This document shows, piece by piece, positions 44,461 to 54,443 of a DNA stretch of 64,000 nt. The notes beneath the pieces are model-generated. The model did no database searches. It was not told where the DNA came from and saw only the letters and a list, made by a program, of their open reading frames with translations. The position numbers and the translations under genes are program-made. Within the stretch, counting starts at the first letter, position 1, and each line of letters begins with the position of its first letter. This DNA comes from Anaerocolumna sp. AGMB13020 (GTDB taxonomy: Bacteria > Bacillota > Clostridia > Lachnospirales > Lachnospiraceae), in the NCBI RefSeq assembly GCF_033100115.1, contig NZ_CP136910.1:4405001-4469000 (forward strand), read 5' to 3'.

Positions 44461-46713
44461 ATGAATAAAAAAAATATTTATCTATATTCATTTTTAGCTT
44501 TAATAGGTAGTGTTTTAGCAATCTATTTTGCAGCTCTGTTCGATAGTGTCCTACTTAAACAGAAATTAGAAAGTATGAATATCTTCTATATTATAAAGTA
44601 TGTAGCTTCCAGTAATAATGCATGGAAGCTTTTTTTAATACTTCTGGTTGCAATTATACTTTTTGTTTTTGTTACTGCGATGCAAGACAGTAAAGATTAT
44701 CAGAGCAAGCAAATTTTTGTTACACCAGATATATCAACACCTGCAGTTGCAGGACAGGGGCAATGCGGAACAGCTAAGTGGTTACCTCCTGAGAAATTTG
44801 ATACATCTTTTGATAATTTTATATTGGATCAAAATAATCCAACGCTCAAAAAAATTCAGATGAATAGCTTAAATGATATAAAACAGGAATTAAAACGAAT
44901 AACCGCCTTAGAGGAGGAGATTGATAAGCTAACAAAAGAACAAGAGCAGGAAGAAGATGATACAAGGATAGAAGAGCTTGAAGCACTAATTGATATAAAA
45001 CAACATGAACTAACGGATGAAGATAAAATTATTTATGATGTAACAAATCCGACTGTTTATGATGACATAAAAAAAGAAATAAAGAGAGGAGCGTTAAATA
45101 ATATTAATCCACAAAAAGGTGGAATTGTTTTAGGTAAAAAAGACCTTGAAGAAAAAAAAGTAATTAATTCTTTATTCAAATTGGTTTCAGGGGTTCCGTT
45201 TTCCCAAGAACGAATTTACTACATTTTAAAAGATGTACATACTCTTGTACTTGGAGCTACAAGATCTGGTAAAGGTAGAACAGTAGTATTACAGACAATA
45301 GGTACGCTACTCTTGGCCGGAGAAAGCATTATAGTTACGGATCCCAAGGCAGAATCCTATTTTTACTACAAAAAGATTTTAGAGTTGCTGGGATACAAAA
45401 CTATAACAATTGATTTTAAGAATCCGAGAAAAAGTACAAGATTTAATTTCTTACAGCCAATTATCGATAGGGTAGATGAAGATGATATCCCAGGTGCAAT
45501 TGATGCAACCTGGGATTTGGTTTCTCAGCTTGTAGGTGAACCAAAAGGTGAAAGACTCTGGAACGATGGTGAAGCATCTACAATCGCAGCTTGTGCAATG
45601 TCAGTTGTATATGATAACCGGTCCCCCGAAAATCATAAGTATCGAAATCTTACCAATGTGTATTATTTCTTAAGTCAGATGTGTACGCCAATCCAAGTAG
45701 GAAAAGAACTTGTACTTCCAATTTCAAAATATGTACAAGACTTGCCTTATGAACATCCTTCAAAGGGGTTACTTGCTGTAGCAGATATAGCTCCGTCTAG
45801 GACTAGAGGAAGCTTTTACACATCAGCACTTATGACTTTAAAACTGTTTACAAACCCTTTAATCGCTGACATGACCTCAAGTACGGATTACGATCCAATG
45901 AAAGTAGGGGATAGAAAGACAGCAATATTCATTATCCTTCCTGATGATAGAAAGACATATTATTCTCTTGCGACATTATATGTAACACAGCAATATCAAC
46001 TATTAAGTAGAGCAGCTGATTTAAGAGGTGGAAGGCTAAAAAGAAGAACAAACTATATTCTTGATGAATTTGGTAATTTTGCTAAGATTCCTAATTTTAC
46101 TACTATGCAAACAGTAGGTGGAGGAAAGGGTATTCGATTTAATATTTTAGTGCAGGATTACAACCAAATTGATGATATTTACGAAAATACACAGGGAAAG
46201 ATTATAAGAAGCAACTGTGAAAATTGGATATATCTGCAAACTGACGATCCCGATACCTTAGAGGGATTATCAAAGAAACTTGGTAATTATACAATTAGTA
46301 CCTATTCCTTAACTGCAAATCATCAGAAATTCAGTAATCCCAGCTCTTCGCATAATGTAAGCTTAACTGGAAGAGAGTTGCTTAAACCAGATGAAATTAA
46401 AGATATTAAACGACCATACACTCTGGTGACTAGCCGTAATGATCCGGCTATTTTAAATTCACCAGATTTATCAAATTGGTATTTCAATTCGATGTTAGGT
46501 TTAGGAAATGAGGAACATAATCGTAGAGTGCGAATGGCCAGAGATAATATAAGGCCCCAAAGAAGCGTTTCTCCAAAGCTAGAATTATGGGGAATCTGGG
46601 ATGAATATAAAGTAATCATGGTAAAAGAGCAAAAAGACAAGACTGCAAAAGCTATGAAAGAAATGGCTGAGCAAGTGATGGCAGCTCAGTCCAATCAATT
46701 TTTTGATTCCTAA
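44461..46713 (+). CDS. virD4: VirD4/TraG-type coupling protein
   Basis: 750 residues. Two N-terminal membrane segments (residues 5-27 and 57-75) and an inserted charged coiled-coil region (residues 130-190) precede the ATPase: Walker A VLGATRSGKGRTVVLQ, then IVTDPKAESYFYYK and Walker B NYILDEFGNFAKIP, with GGGKGIRFNILVQDYNQID and RSNCENWIYLQTDD. It is the ring ATPase that brings the relaxosome to the secretion channel. Start ATG at 44461, ten bases after the relaxase stop. A terminator-like hairpin lies within the second membrane-segment region. Confidence 0.95.
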   Translation: MNKKNIYLYSFLALIGSVLAIYFAALFDSVLLKQKLESMNIFYIIKYVASSNNAWKLFLILLVAIILFVFVTAMQDSKDYQSKQIFVTPDISTPAVAGQGQCGTAKWLPPEKFDTSFDNFILDQNNPTLKKIQMNSLNDIKQELKRITALEEEIDKLTKEQEQEEDDTRIEELEALIDIKQHELTDEDKIIYDVTNPTVYDDIKKEIKRGALNNINPQKGGIVLGKKDLEEKKVINSLFKLVSGVPFSQERIYYILKDVHTLVLGATRSGKGRTVVLQTIGTLLLAGESIIVTDPKAESYFYYKKILELLGYKTITIDFKNPRKSTRFNFLQPIIDRVDEDDIPGAIDATWDLVSQLVGEPKGERLWNDGEASTIAACAMSVVYDNRSPENHKYRNLTNVYYFLSQMCTPIQVGKELVLPISKYVQDLPYEHPSKGLLAVADIAPSRTRGSFYTSALMTLKLFTNPLIADMTSSTDYDPMKVGDRKTAIFIILPDDRKTYYSLATLYVTQQYQLLSRAADLRGGRLKRRTNYILDEFGNFAKIPNFTTMQTVGGGKGIRFNILVQDYNQIDDIYENTQGKIIRSNCENWIYLQTDDPDTLEGLSKKLGNYTISTYSLTANHQKFSNPSSSHNVSLTGRELLKPDEIKDIKRPYTLVTSRNDPAILNSPDLSNWYFNSMLGLGNEEHNRRVRMARDNIRPQRSVSPKLELWGIWDEYKVIMVKEQKDKTAKAMKEMAEQVMAAQSNQFFDS
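44604..44636 (+). terminator. Terminator-like hairpin inside virD4
   Basis: AGCTTCCA (44604-44611) and TGGAAGCT (44623-44630) form a perfect 8-pair stem with an 11-base loop followed by six more T, within codons 48-59 of the coupling-protein gene. Could be chance in AT-rich DNA, but several others occur in this operon. Confidence 0.5.
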
Positions 46714-46729
46714 TCGAAAGGATGAGTAA

Positions 46730-47041
46730 ATGCAAGATAAAGAAAAGGCGGCTTTAGTAAATCAACTCTGCAGAGAAATCATAGAAAAGAATGAATTAAC
46801 GTTAAAGAGTAATGTTTACTATGATTACACAGCTGTAATAGAGAAATTATATGATTTGAAGGAGGTGATGCATGACACAATAAGAATACCAAGACCAGAG
46901 AAAATACCTAAGCACATGATCTGGAGTGAGAAGCCAGCTGACTTAGAATTAGACCCATATGTATTTGATGGTTCGATGAGTCCTGAAGAATTTGAATGCT
47001 GGCAAGATAAGGTGTTTGGCGAAGAACCTGAGCTGGAATAG
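46730..47041 (+). CDS. Hypothetical small soluble protein
   Basis: About 103 residues, acidic, without membrane segments (LVNQLCREIIEKNELTLKSN, RIPRPEKIPKHMIWSEKP, then SPEEFECWQDKVFGE). GAAAGGATG precedes the ATG, 16 bases after virD4. No family recognised. Its location between coupling protein and pilin-like gene suggests a transfer-accessory role. Confidence 0.7.
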   Translation: MQDKEKAALVNQLCREIIEKNELTLKSNVYYDYTAVIEKLYDLKEVMHDTIRIPRPEKIPKHMIWSEKPADLELDPYVFDGSMSPEEFECWQDKVFGEEPELE

Positions 47042-47069
47042 TAACAATAAGAAAAGGAGTAATTATGTA

Positions 47070-47444
47070 ATGAAAAAACTAAATAATATGAAAAAAGTTC
47101 TCAAAGGAATGAAAAGCAAGGTTATGTATCTATTGACCTTGCTTTTTTTGTTAAGCAACAGAGTGATGATTTATGCTGCATCTACAGAGGGAGGTAATAA
47201 AATTACATCTAGCAAAGCAGGTTCAGGGTTAAAGAATTTATTAACTGACGTATCATCCTTTCTACTAATTATATCACCTATTGTTGGAGGGCTATTTGCT
47301 ATTTATTTCTTCATTAGAAAGAATGCAGCTGATGAGCAGGATCAGAAACAATGGAATAAAAGGTTAGTAATAACTGGAGTTTCAGTTATAGGAGCCGTAC
47401 TGGTTTCTAGTGGTATTACACTTATTACAGGATACTTTGTATAA
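47070..47444 (+). CDS. VirB2/TrbC-like small membrane protein (conjugative pilin candidate)
   Basis: About 124 residues. A signal-peptide-like N-terminus (LKGMKSKVMYLLTLLFLLSN to IYAAS) is followed by two hydrophobic segments (SFLLIISPIVGGLFAIYFFI and LVITGVSVIGAVLVSSGITL) separated by a charged loop, which is the VirB2/TrbC pilin topology. The ATG at 47070 follows AAAAGGAG; the frame is open from 46992 but the upstream part overlaps the preceding gene. A terminator-like hairpin lies within the signal-peptide codons. Confidence 0.78.
   Translation: MKKLNNMKKVLKGMKSKVMYLLTLLFLLSNRVMIYAASTEGGNKITSSKAGSGLKNLLTDVSSFLLIISPIVGGLFAIYFFIRKNAADEQDQKQWNKRLVITGVSVIGAVLVSSGITLITGYFV
47113..47149 (+). 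terminator. Terminator-like hairpin inside the pilin-like gene
   Basis: AAAGCAAGGT (47113-47122) and ACCTTGCTTT (47136-47145) form a perfect 10-pair stem with a 13-base loop followed by four more T, within the signal-peptide coding region. Confidence 0.6.
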
Positions 47445-47467
47445 ATTAAAATCGGAGGATAAAGAAC

Positions 47468-47716
47468 ATGAGAAAATTAAGAGAATTTACACAGGAAAAA
47501 ATGATTACATTAAAGGTTAAATTACACAAGTCTGGTGAAACAGCAATTTTAAAGCTGTCTGAGAACAGTGGAAACTTCCTTGAAGAAGCACTGAAGTACA
47601 TAGCTGGTATAGTAGTAGGGTTACTCTTTTTAGGAGGAATCTATCTACTGTTTAAAAATGTTATAATTCCTGGTCTTGGATCAAAAGTACAGGAAATATT
47701 TAACTTCTCTGCCTAA
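47468..47716 (+). CDS. DUF6133 family small membrane protein
   Basis: 82 residues: charged N-terminus (residues 1-35), one hydrophobic segment (AGIVVGLLFLGGIYLLFKNV) and a short tail ending IPGLGSKVQEIFNFS. This matches DUF6133, a small protein found beside transfer genes of clostridial conjugative elements; it may be a second pilin or a channel subunit. CGGAGG before the ATG. Confidence 0.8.
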   Translation: MRKLREFTQEKMITLKVKLHKSGETAILKLSENSGNFLEEALKYIAGIVVGLLFLGGIYLLFKNVIIPGLGSKVQEIFNFSA

Positions 47717-47726
47717 TTACAATCAA

Positions 47727-47764
47727 AACGGTATCAAGTTAAGTGAGTGAAACTTGATACCGTT
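47727..47764. promoter_or_regulatory. 14-pair hairpin in the leader of the giant surface protein
   Basis: AACGGTATCAAGTT (47727-47740) and AACTTGATACCGTT (47751-47764) are perfectly complementary around a 10-base loop. No T-run follows, so it looks like a regulatory or stabilising structure, 30 bases before the ATG. Confidence 0.7.
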
Positions 47765-47793
47765 ATATAACAGAATAAAAGAAAGGACAACGA

Positions 47794-50700
47794 ATGAAAA
47801 TAAAGAAAATTTATAGGCTAATGGCTGCATTTCTTCTTATTACATTAATAATGCAGTCATTTCAGCTAACAAGTGCAAAAGCAGCTAGTGGTGCTTCTGT
47901 AACTGGAGCAAGTGGTACGCAATACATTCTTGATCACCAGTATGTTAAACAGTTAAACATTAATACAGGAAATATAACAATAACAGATACAGGATACACA
48001 CAAACCAACGGTACTAGTGAAAGCTGGGACGCCGATGAAGATGCCTATGTTATAAAGGGCCAGGGAACCAGTACTAATACCATAACCATAAATAATACAA
48101 ATTATGTTCCTACAATTTATTTACTGGAAACAGAGTGGGCCGGAAATATAGCAATTAGTAATAGTAAGGGATGTAATTTAGTAATAGTGGGCAGCGTAAA
48201 AAATACAAATGGGTATGGATTAACAATGTCAGGAAATACTTCTGCAGCATCGCCAATCGCTTTGAGTGTAATAGGGCTGAATAGAGAGACATCTAAGTTA
48301 TCTGTATCAAAAAATGTACTAGGAAGAGTATCTGGAGGTTATGCAACCTATGCCAAGTCATTTCTTATGAAAGATTTAGAACTTTCTTGTACCAGTATCG
48401 CTACAGGAACGTATTTTTATGAGAATGTTACTATAGCGGATTGTTCAATCACATCTTCAGTGACAACTTACGGTAATTATTCTTTTAATACTAATTCCGC
48501 AGCTAGTTTTTCAATAAGTAACCTTACTGCTAACTTCCTGGCAATTGAGAGAACATCCGGTAGTATTTATAATACGGATCTGGTATCAATAAGTTCATCT
48601 AATATAGACAGGCTTATTCTTACTTCAAGTTTTAGGTACGGCTGTAAGATAACTAACACAACTATTAATACTGCAACTATAGGGACAGTAAATAATTTAA
48701 CCCTAAATAATGCTGTAATACATAATTTTGAGACATTTTTCTATGCGGACACTGTAAATATGATTGAAAGTACTATTGCTAATAAAAGTCTTACAAACAG
48801 TAATACCATAGTTACAAGTTATAAATTGGATTACAGTAGTTATAATGATGCCGGAGAAGGGTGGGTATTGGATGTAACACCTACGAATAGTGCAGCAGAG
48901 GATTTATTTCTTAAGAAAGTACGCTTAAGAGATTATCCTAATTATTATGTATTGGTTACTTTTCCTGACGGTTATACATCTAAGTTATTGCTGGATGAAA
49001 ACGGTTATTTATTTCCGTATGTGCCCAAAAACTCTACAGAGCTTAAATTTCAGGTTACTGATGAAAAAGGTGCTGCCAACTTTGGGAATTATGAATTAGA
49101 GTTTGATCCCATAACAGGAAATGACACAAATACAAATGAACCTGCCATAACAATTCAGCCAACAGTAGTGACATTCACACCGTTTGCTAATTTACCTATC
49201 GAATATTCATTTGATAAAGATAATTGGACAGGTACAACCACAGATTCTAATTGTCAGTTCAGTGTTGTTTTTCCTATAGGGGTTAAGAGAATTTATTTAA
49301 GATATAATGGAGCACTCTATGTTATTGATTATGATGAATCTGGTACACCTGGAGAAGTTATTGAACAGAAACCTGAAATAACATCTCAATCCGGAAGTAA
49401 TGTTACGCTGCTGAAAGGAAAAGAAGGAAGTATATTTGTTAATGCATCACCTGTTAATACAGGTACAATATTAAAGTATCAATGGTATAAAGATGGTTCT
49501 TTATTATCAGGTGAAAAATCAAACGTGCTAGTTATAAAAAACCCTGATAATTTAAATGCCGGTGATTATATATGTGTCGTTACTGAAGATGAGATTGGTA
49601 GTACTACATCAGCGCCTATATCAGTATCGGTTACCACTGGAGTACCAGAAGAAACAGCACTTGTAATATTGGCACAATCAGGTAATAAGAGTGTTACAGA
49701 GGATTCAAAGGTTGAGTTATATGTTATACCAAATAGTACAGATGGTGTTAATTATCAGTGGAAGAAAAATGGAGTTAATATACCTGGTGCTACAACTGCA
49801 AAATATGAAATCGGTGCTGTAGAAAAAGCTGATGAAGCTACTTATACAAATGTTCTTACTAAAGGAAGTGAAGTGGTAACATCTGACCCGATTGTGCTTA
49901 CAGTAAATCCTAATCCGCTAGCCGGTGATGTTGAGGATCTACAGGGTGCTGTTGATACATTAACAGAGCAAGTTAATACATTGCAAGGACAGCTTGATGC
50001 TGCAAATAACAATTTAACCACCTTACAGAATACTATTAATGATTTGACTGCTCAGCTTAATGATTTAAATAATCAAATAACAGCATTGCAAACACAGATT
50101 TCTAACTTAAATGGTAATGTTACAGAGTTGCAAGATCAGATTAATGCATTGCAGGATCAGAAAAATAACCTGCAGATAGATTTGGATGCTGCCAATACAG
50201 AAAAATCTACACTGCAGATAACTATTAATGAGTTGAATACTGAGGTTAGTAATAAAGATACTCAAATTACATATCTCCAGACATTACTGAATGCCAGTGA
50301 GAGTGAGAATGCGGAATTAAAAGGTCAGATTACAGTGTTAAATACGCAAATCAATAATATGACCACTCAGATTGAAACTCTTAATGCGCAGGTAACAACA
50401 ATAACTTCTGAAAGGGATTCCCTTCAAAATCAGCTCACTACTGCAAACACTATTATTAGTAATTTACAGCAGCAGATTTTAGATCTGACAAATGAAAATA
50501 ATGACCTTAAATCACAGTTGGATACTGCTTTACTTCAAATTATTCTTCTACAAGGGCAGGTAAATAACCTTACTACTCAAAACGCGGAGTTGGTTAATCA
50601 GGTTAATGATCTTAATGCAGAGATTACATTGCTTAAGAACCAGCTAGACGGTGCCGGAGATAATACAAGCGAATTGCTGCAACAAATAAGCAACTTAACA

Positions 50701-53244
50701 ACACAGGTTAATAACCTTACCACAATAATTAACCAGAAAGATACTCAGATAACATCCTTGAATGATCAAATAACCAATTTAAATACAACTATAGTGAATC
50801 TGCAAACAGAAGTAAATAATGCTCTGGATAGTTTATCCGAGTATGAAGGTGCAGCTTTACAAGATAAGATCAATCAAATTCTTTCTGAGAATGCAGAGCT
50901 AAAAAGTGAATTAAACTCTTTAAAACAGGAGCGAAATTCACTTTTGCTACAGTTAGCAGACTTAAATAACTTGGTACAAAGCCTGCAGGCTGAAAATGCT
51001 TCTTTGATTCACCAGTTACAAGAAGCAGAAACACTGATTAATAATTTACAGAGTAGCCTTACTGCAGAAATAGAAAAAAGCACTGCACTACAATCTCAGG
51101 TGGATACTTTAAATATTCAAATAAGTAATCTGCAGTTACAATTGGGACAAACAGAAAGTGATAAAGAAGCTCTGAACCAGCAGATAAATAATTTACAAAC
51201 AGATTTGACTAATATTACATATCAGTTAAACGTGTCAACACAGACGATTGCTGACCTAAATAGTCAAATAACAGCTTTAAATACCACAATAATAAACCTG
51301 CAAATTCAGATAAATAATGCTTTATCAGAATTAACTGAATATGAAGGCAACAATTTGCTTGAAAAGATTCAAGATATAAAAACCAAACAGTCTACTATAA
51401 CGGCTGACCTGAATGAAGCGAATGCATTAAATACAAGCTTGAACTCACAGTTAAATACAGCTAATACACTACTGATATCCTTACAACATCAAATCGATGT
51501 TTTAATGGGGCAGATAAACGATAAGGATGCTCAAATCGCAGAATTATTAGCATTGATAGCTGAAAAAGACACAGAGATAGCAGCAAAGAATACTCAAATC
51601 AATAATTTGCAGATCCAGGTTCAGACACTCCAAGAAACGATAAATAATTTATCTGGAGGAAATGATACTATTACAAAATTGACAGAACAGGTTAATGACT
51701 TGAAAAATCAATTGGAAGCAAAAAATACTGAAATTAGTAACTTACAAAAGAAAATAGAAGAACTACAAAATGCAGGAGGCAGTCAATCAGAGATTAACAA
51801 ATTAACGGATGAATTGAATAAAGCAAAAGATATTATAAGTAATCTTCAAAAGCAAATTGATGAACTGAAAAAGAATCCTATAACAGTATATGTTCCTGTT
51901 CCGGCCGACAATAATGGAGTATCTGATGAAGTAGCAGACACCACTATACCCGAAACCATTGTTAAGGAAGTAAATCCAGATAAAGTTGATTCAGTTGTTA
52001 AAGATCCTGTGATATTAGATGGTAATGCAACGGTTGAAGCAAGGGAAGGCTGGGAAATTTCTACATCACTTGCAAAAGATGCTGTCTGGTCTGGTTCCTT
52101 ACTTCCAGTAACAGAAAATTACACAGGACTTTATACTTTCTTTGATAATGGGTTGAGTGTAGATGCAGCAGTGAAAGGAGCTGCTTTAACAGTCGGTTAT
52201 AATGGAATATCAAATGCTGGTCTGACAGATACAAAAGATGGTTTTATGAAATACACCTTCTATGCAAGACGTGTCATAGATAAAAATAATATCTATGTAT
52301 GCTCGGTTGATATTGAAAAAGAGGAGTACACGACACCAGTTACAACCATAACTTCCTCAATTTTAAAAGAGCCAAGAAATTATACACCTGAGAACTCTTA
52401 TAATGTATTGGCTGACAAAGCAATTACATTTAAACTCTCCGCTGATTATGGAACTTATGGAAAAGGAGCTATTAAATATCAGATAGTGCCAGAAAGCATG
52501 GATTTTGACCCCGACGGTACATGGATAAATGTAAAAGGAAATTCATTTACGATACCAAAGCAGGATAATAATTTCCGTATATATGTAAAATTTATCGATA
52601 AAAACGGAAATTACACTGTAGATAAAACAATAGGGTTTAAGATACCTGAAGAAAAAGTAACCCAAGTAACCCAAGATGATACCTCACCGATATTTACAAT
52701 GTACAAGACTATCTATCTGGGATATGACTACCAGGTACAGCTTGCAAATGTGACAGGAGATGTTACTTATAAATCTTCTGATGCTAAAATCGCTAAAGTT
52801 AATAAAAATGGCTTGATTACTTCAGTAAAGGAAGGAAAGGCGATTATCACTTGCTCTGTGAAAGGTAAGAGAAGTTACACTTACCGGATTGTTGTAACGA
52901 TAGCCGATGGAAAAGGATCACCAACGTTAAACCTTTTCACGTCACCAATACAGGCAACAGGTGATAACCCAGTTTTAATTATGTATAAGCAGCTAAAAGC
53001 TGGTACTAGTACAAAACTTAGTATAAGTGGGCTAGATAAGGATGCAACTGTAACGTACATTAATATGGACTCTGATATCGCAGTTGTTTCTAAAGATGGA
53101 ACAATTACTGGTATTACAAAAGGTAGTACTGATGTAATGGCTATTGTTTCAAAAGGTGATATTAATTATATCTATTATATTAAAATCAGAGTGGATGATG
53201 GAACAAAAGATCCTAATATGTGGACTTATCTGACTGCAGCATAA
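47794..53244 (+). CDS. Giant secreted coiled-coil surface protein (putative adhesin)
   Basis: 1816 residues. A signal peptide (1-31, ending SAKAA) is followed by a serine/threonine/asparagine-rich repetitive beta region (about 35-360), two Ig-like domains (about 526-613 with LKYQWYKDGSLLSG, and 620-705 with NYQWKKNGVNIPGA), a very long Asn/Gln-rich coiled coil (about 709-1362, units like LNDQITNLNTTIVNLQ), a beta domain (about 1400-1620) and two BIG2-like domains at the C-terminus (1630-1705 and 1730-1807). No LPxTG or other wall anchor is visible. It probably forms a long fibre that contacts the recipient or stabilises mating pairs. It sits between pilin-like and TrbL genes and is bounded by two strong hairpins. 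Confidence 0.85.
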   Translation: MKIKKIYRLMAAFLLITLIMQSFQLTSAKAASGASVTGASGTQYILDHQYVKQLNINTGNITITDTGYTQTNGTSESWDADEDAYVIKGQGTSTNTITINNTNYVPTIYLLETEWAGNIAISNSKGCNLVIVGSVKNTNGYGLTMSGNTSAASPIALSVIGLNRETSKLSVSKNVLGRVSGGYATYAKSFLMKDLELSCTSIATGTYFYENVTIADCSITSSVTTYGNYSFNTNSAASFSISNLTANFLAIERTSGSIYNTDLVSISSSNIDRLILTSSFRYGCKITNTTINTATIGTVNNLTLNNAVIHNFETFFYADTVNMIESTIANKSLTNSNTIVTSYKLDYSSYNDAGEGWVLDVTPTNSAAEDLFLKKVRLRDYPNYYVLVTFPDGYTSKLLLDENGYLFPYVPKNSTELKFQVTDEKGAANFGNYELEFDPITGNDTNTNEPAITIQPTVVTFTPFANLPIEYSFDKDNWTGTTTDSNCQFSVVFPIGVKRIYLRYNGALYVIDYDESGTPGEVIEQKPEITSQSGSNVTLLKGKEGSIFVNASPVNTGTILKYQWYKDGSLLSGEKSNVLVIKNPDNLNAGDYICVVTEDEIGSTTSAPISVSVTTGVPEETALVILAQSGNKSVTEDSKVELYVIPNSTDGVNYQWKKNGVNIPGATTAKYEIGAVEKADEATYTNVLTKGSEVVTSDPIVLTVNPNPLAGDVEDLQGAVDTLTEQVNTLQGQLDAANNNLTTLQNTINDLTAQLNDLNNQITALQTQISNLNGNVTELQDQINALQDQKNNLQIDLDAANTEKSTLQITINELNTEVSNKDTQITYLQTLLNASESENAELKGQITVLNTQINNMTTQIETLNAQVTTITSERDSLQNQLTTANTIISNLQQQILDLTNENNDLKSQLDTALLQIILLQGQVNNLTTQNAELVNQVNDLNAEITLLKNQLDGAGDNTSELLQQISNLTTQVNNLTTIINQKDTQITSLNDQITNLNTTIVNLQTEVNNALDSLSEYEGAALQDKINQILSENAELKSELNSLKQERNSLLLQLADLNNLVQSLQAENASLIHQLQEAETLINNLQSSLTAEIEKSTALQSQVDTLNIQISNLQLQLGQTESDKEALNQQINNLQTDLTNITYQLNVSTQTIADLNSQITALNTTIINLQIQINNALSELTEYEGNNLLEKIQDIKTKQSTITADLNEANALNTSLNSQLNTANTLLISLQHQIDVLMGQINDKDAQIAELLALIAEKDTEIAAKNTQINNLQIQVQTLQETINNLSGGNDTITKLTEQVNDLKNQLEAKNTEISNLQKKIEELQNAGGSQSEINKLTDELNKAKDIISNLQKQIDELKKNPITVYVPVPADNNGVSDEVADTTIPETIVKEVNPDKVDSVVKDPVILDGNATVEAREGWEISTSLAKDAVWSGSLLPVTENYTGLYTFFDNGLSVDAAVKGAALTVGYNGISNAGLTDTKDGFMKYTFYARRVIDKNNIYVCSVDIEKEEYTTPVTTITSSILKEPRNYTPENSYNVLADKAITFKLSADYGTYGKGAIKYQIVPESMDFDPDGTWINVKGNSFTIPKQDNNFRIYVKFIDKNGNYTVDKTIGFKIPEEKVTQVTQDDTSPIFTMYKTIYLGYDYQVQLANVTGDVTYKSSDAKIAKVNKNGLITSVKEGKAIITCSVKGKRSYTYRIVVTIADGKGSPTLNLFTSPIQATGDNPVLIMYKQLKAGTSTKLSISGLDKDATVTYINMDSDIAVVSKDGTITGITKGSTDVMAIVSKGDINYIYYIKIRVDDGTKDPNMWTYLTAA

Positions 53245-53249
53245 TATGA

Positions 53250-53292
53250 GCTGCAGACCGTAATTAATTGGAGAACGGTCTGCAGCTTTTTT
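53250..53292 (+). terminator. Strong terminator after the giant surface protein
   Basis: GCTGCAGACCGT (53250-53261) and ACGGTCTGCAGC (53275-53286) form a perfect 12-pair stem with a 13-base loop and six T. The next gene starts 25-37 bases later. Confidence 0.9.
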
Positions 53293-53328
53293 AGTTTAGA
53301 TTCTAGCGGAAAGAAGGTGCATAATTGT

Positions 53329-54201
53329 TTGTTTTTAGATGGTTTAAAAGAAACTATAGTTAATATTTTTAATATGGGTTTTGAGGGATTTCTCTCTTAC
53401 TTACTGCAGGAAGCACTTAAAGCATTTGATACAAGTTTAATCTACATATCAGATATATCGTTCAATGCAGAAACATATATGCAAAGTAACATGGGAATGA
53501 ATCTAAATAGTATCTTTTCTGTCATCCGTATATTTGGGTTTTATCTAATATTGCTCAAAGCATTAAAAAAGGGATTTGATGTATATGTTCTTTGGACTGA
53601 TGGAGATTCTGACATGGATCCGTTTATGTTATTTACTAATTTTTTTAAAGCAATAGCAATAGCGGCTTCTTTTTCCAGCCTATATGGTTTTGCAGTAGAA
53701 ATAATAGTGGATATTATAAACCAAGTACTTGGTTCTCTTAATAGGGTTGACTTAGGGAATATGTCCATGAGACTTGTTTTGGGACAGTTTATGTCTCAAG
53801 GTATTATTGTACTTATATTTGTCTTAGTGTACCTGGTATGCTATGTAATGCTGTATTTGAAATTCATTGGAAGGGGCCTTGAGATTTTCATTTTAAAAGC
53901 TGGTCTACCTTTTGCCTGTGTTGGTTTAATGGATTCTGATGGAGGTGTTTTTAAGATGTATATAAAAAAGTTTGCCCAAGAATTTTTTACAGTTCTTGTG
54001 CAAACTTTTTTACTTAAGTTATCTGTAGCATTAATGCTTAATGGTCATTATATATGGGCTACTGCAACAATGATGACTTCATTAAAAGCTCCCCAAGTAT
54101 TGTCCGAGTTTATAATGGTCGGATCAGGTGGGCCAGGGGTAGCACAAAAGGTTACATCAACTGCTTATACTGCAAATATGATTCGTAGCTTTGTGAAATA
54201 A
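53329..54201 (+). CDS. TrbL/VirB6-like integral membrane protein
   Basis: About 290 residues. It has six or so hydrophobic segments (SVIRIFGFYLILLKAL, AIAIAASFSSLYGFAVEIIV, GIIVLIFVLVYLVCYVMLYL and FFTVLVQTFLLKLSVALMLN among them) and conserved-looking polar stretches (LEIFILKAGLPFACVGLMDSD, YIKKFAQEFF). This is the pattern of the TrbL/VirB6 inner-membrane channel protein of Gram-positive conjugation systems. The start is uncertain: GTG at 53317 or TTG at 53329; the latter has AAGGTG nine bases upstream. Confidence 0.84.
   Translation: MFLDGLKETIVNIFNMGFEGFLSYLLQEALKAFDTSLIYISDISFNAETYMQSNMGMNLNSIFSVIRIFGFYLILLKALKKGFDVYVLWTDGDSDMDPFMLFTNFFKAIAIAASFSSLYGFAVEIIVDIINQVLGSLNRVDLGNMSMRLVLGQFMSQGIIVLIFVLVYLVCYVMLYLKFIGRGLEIFILKAGLPFACVGLMDSDGGVFKMYIKKFAQEFFTVLVQTFLLKLSVALMLNGHYIWATATMMTSLKAPQVLSEFIMVGSGGPGVAQKVTSTAYTANMIRSFVK
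53968..54011 (+). terminator. Terminator-like hairpin inside the TrbL-like gene
   Basis: A 15-pair stem with one mismatch (AAGTTTGCCCAAGAA at 53968-53982 with TTCTTGTGCAAACTT at 53993-54007), a 10-base loop and a run of six T, all within the coding region. It is the strongest of the intragenic hairpins. Confidence 0.65.
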
Positions 54202-54210
54202 GAGGTAAGT

Positions 54211-54420
54211 ATGAATACATTAATTGATATTATTAAATATCTTATCTTTCTTGCAGATATTGGTGCGGGCTTTAGAGCATTGTACTGTCTCATCCGGATT
54301 ATGGCTAATCCGGATGAAGTGAGTAGCTATACGAAAAAAATTAATCATGTACTTATATTTGCGGTATTTGCAAATTGCAGCCTTGCACTTATGTTACTGG
54401 TAGAAAGATACTTTTTATAA
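54211..54420 (+). CDS. Small two-helix membrane protein
   Basis: 69 residues with two hydrophobic segments (DIIKYLIFLADIGAGFRALY and HVLIFAVFANCSLALMLLVE) separated by NPDEVSSYTKKIN. GAGGT before the ATG. Similar small proteins are encoded near transfer-channel genes of clostridial elements. Function unknown. Confidence 0.72.
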   Translation: MNTLIDIIKYLIFLADIGAGFRALYCLIRIMANPDEVSSYTKKINHVLIFAVFANCSLALMLLVERYFL

Positions 54421-54443
54421 ATAAAAACTGAAAGGTGATAGAA

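Noticed and set aside
49921..51880. Recent tandem duplication in the coiled-coil region
   Set aside because: The heptad-like units are similar at protein level only; DNA copies are too diverged to call a tandem repeat array.
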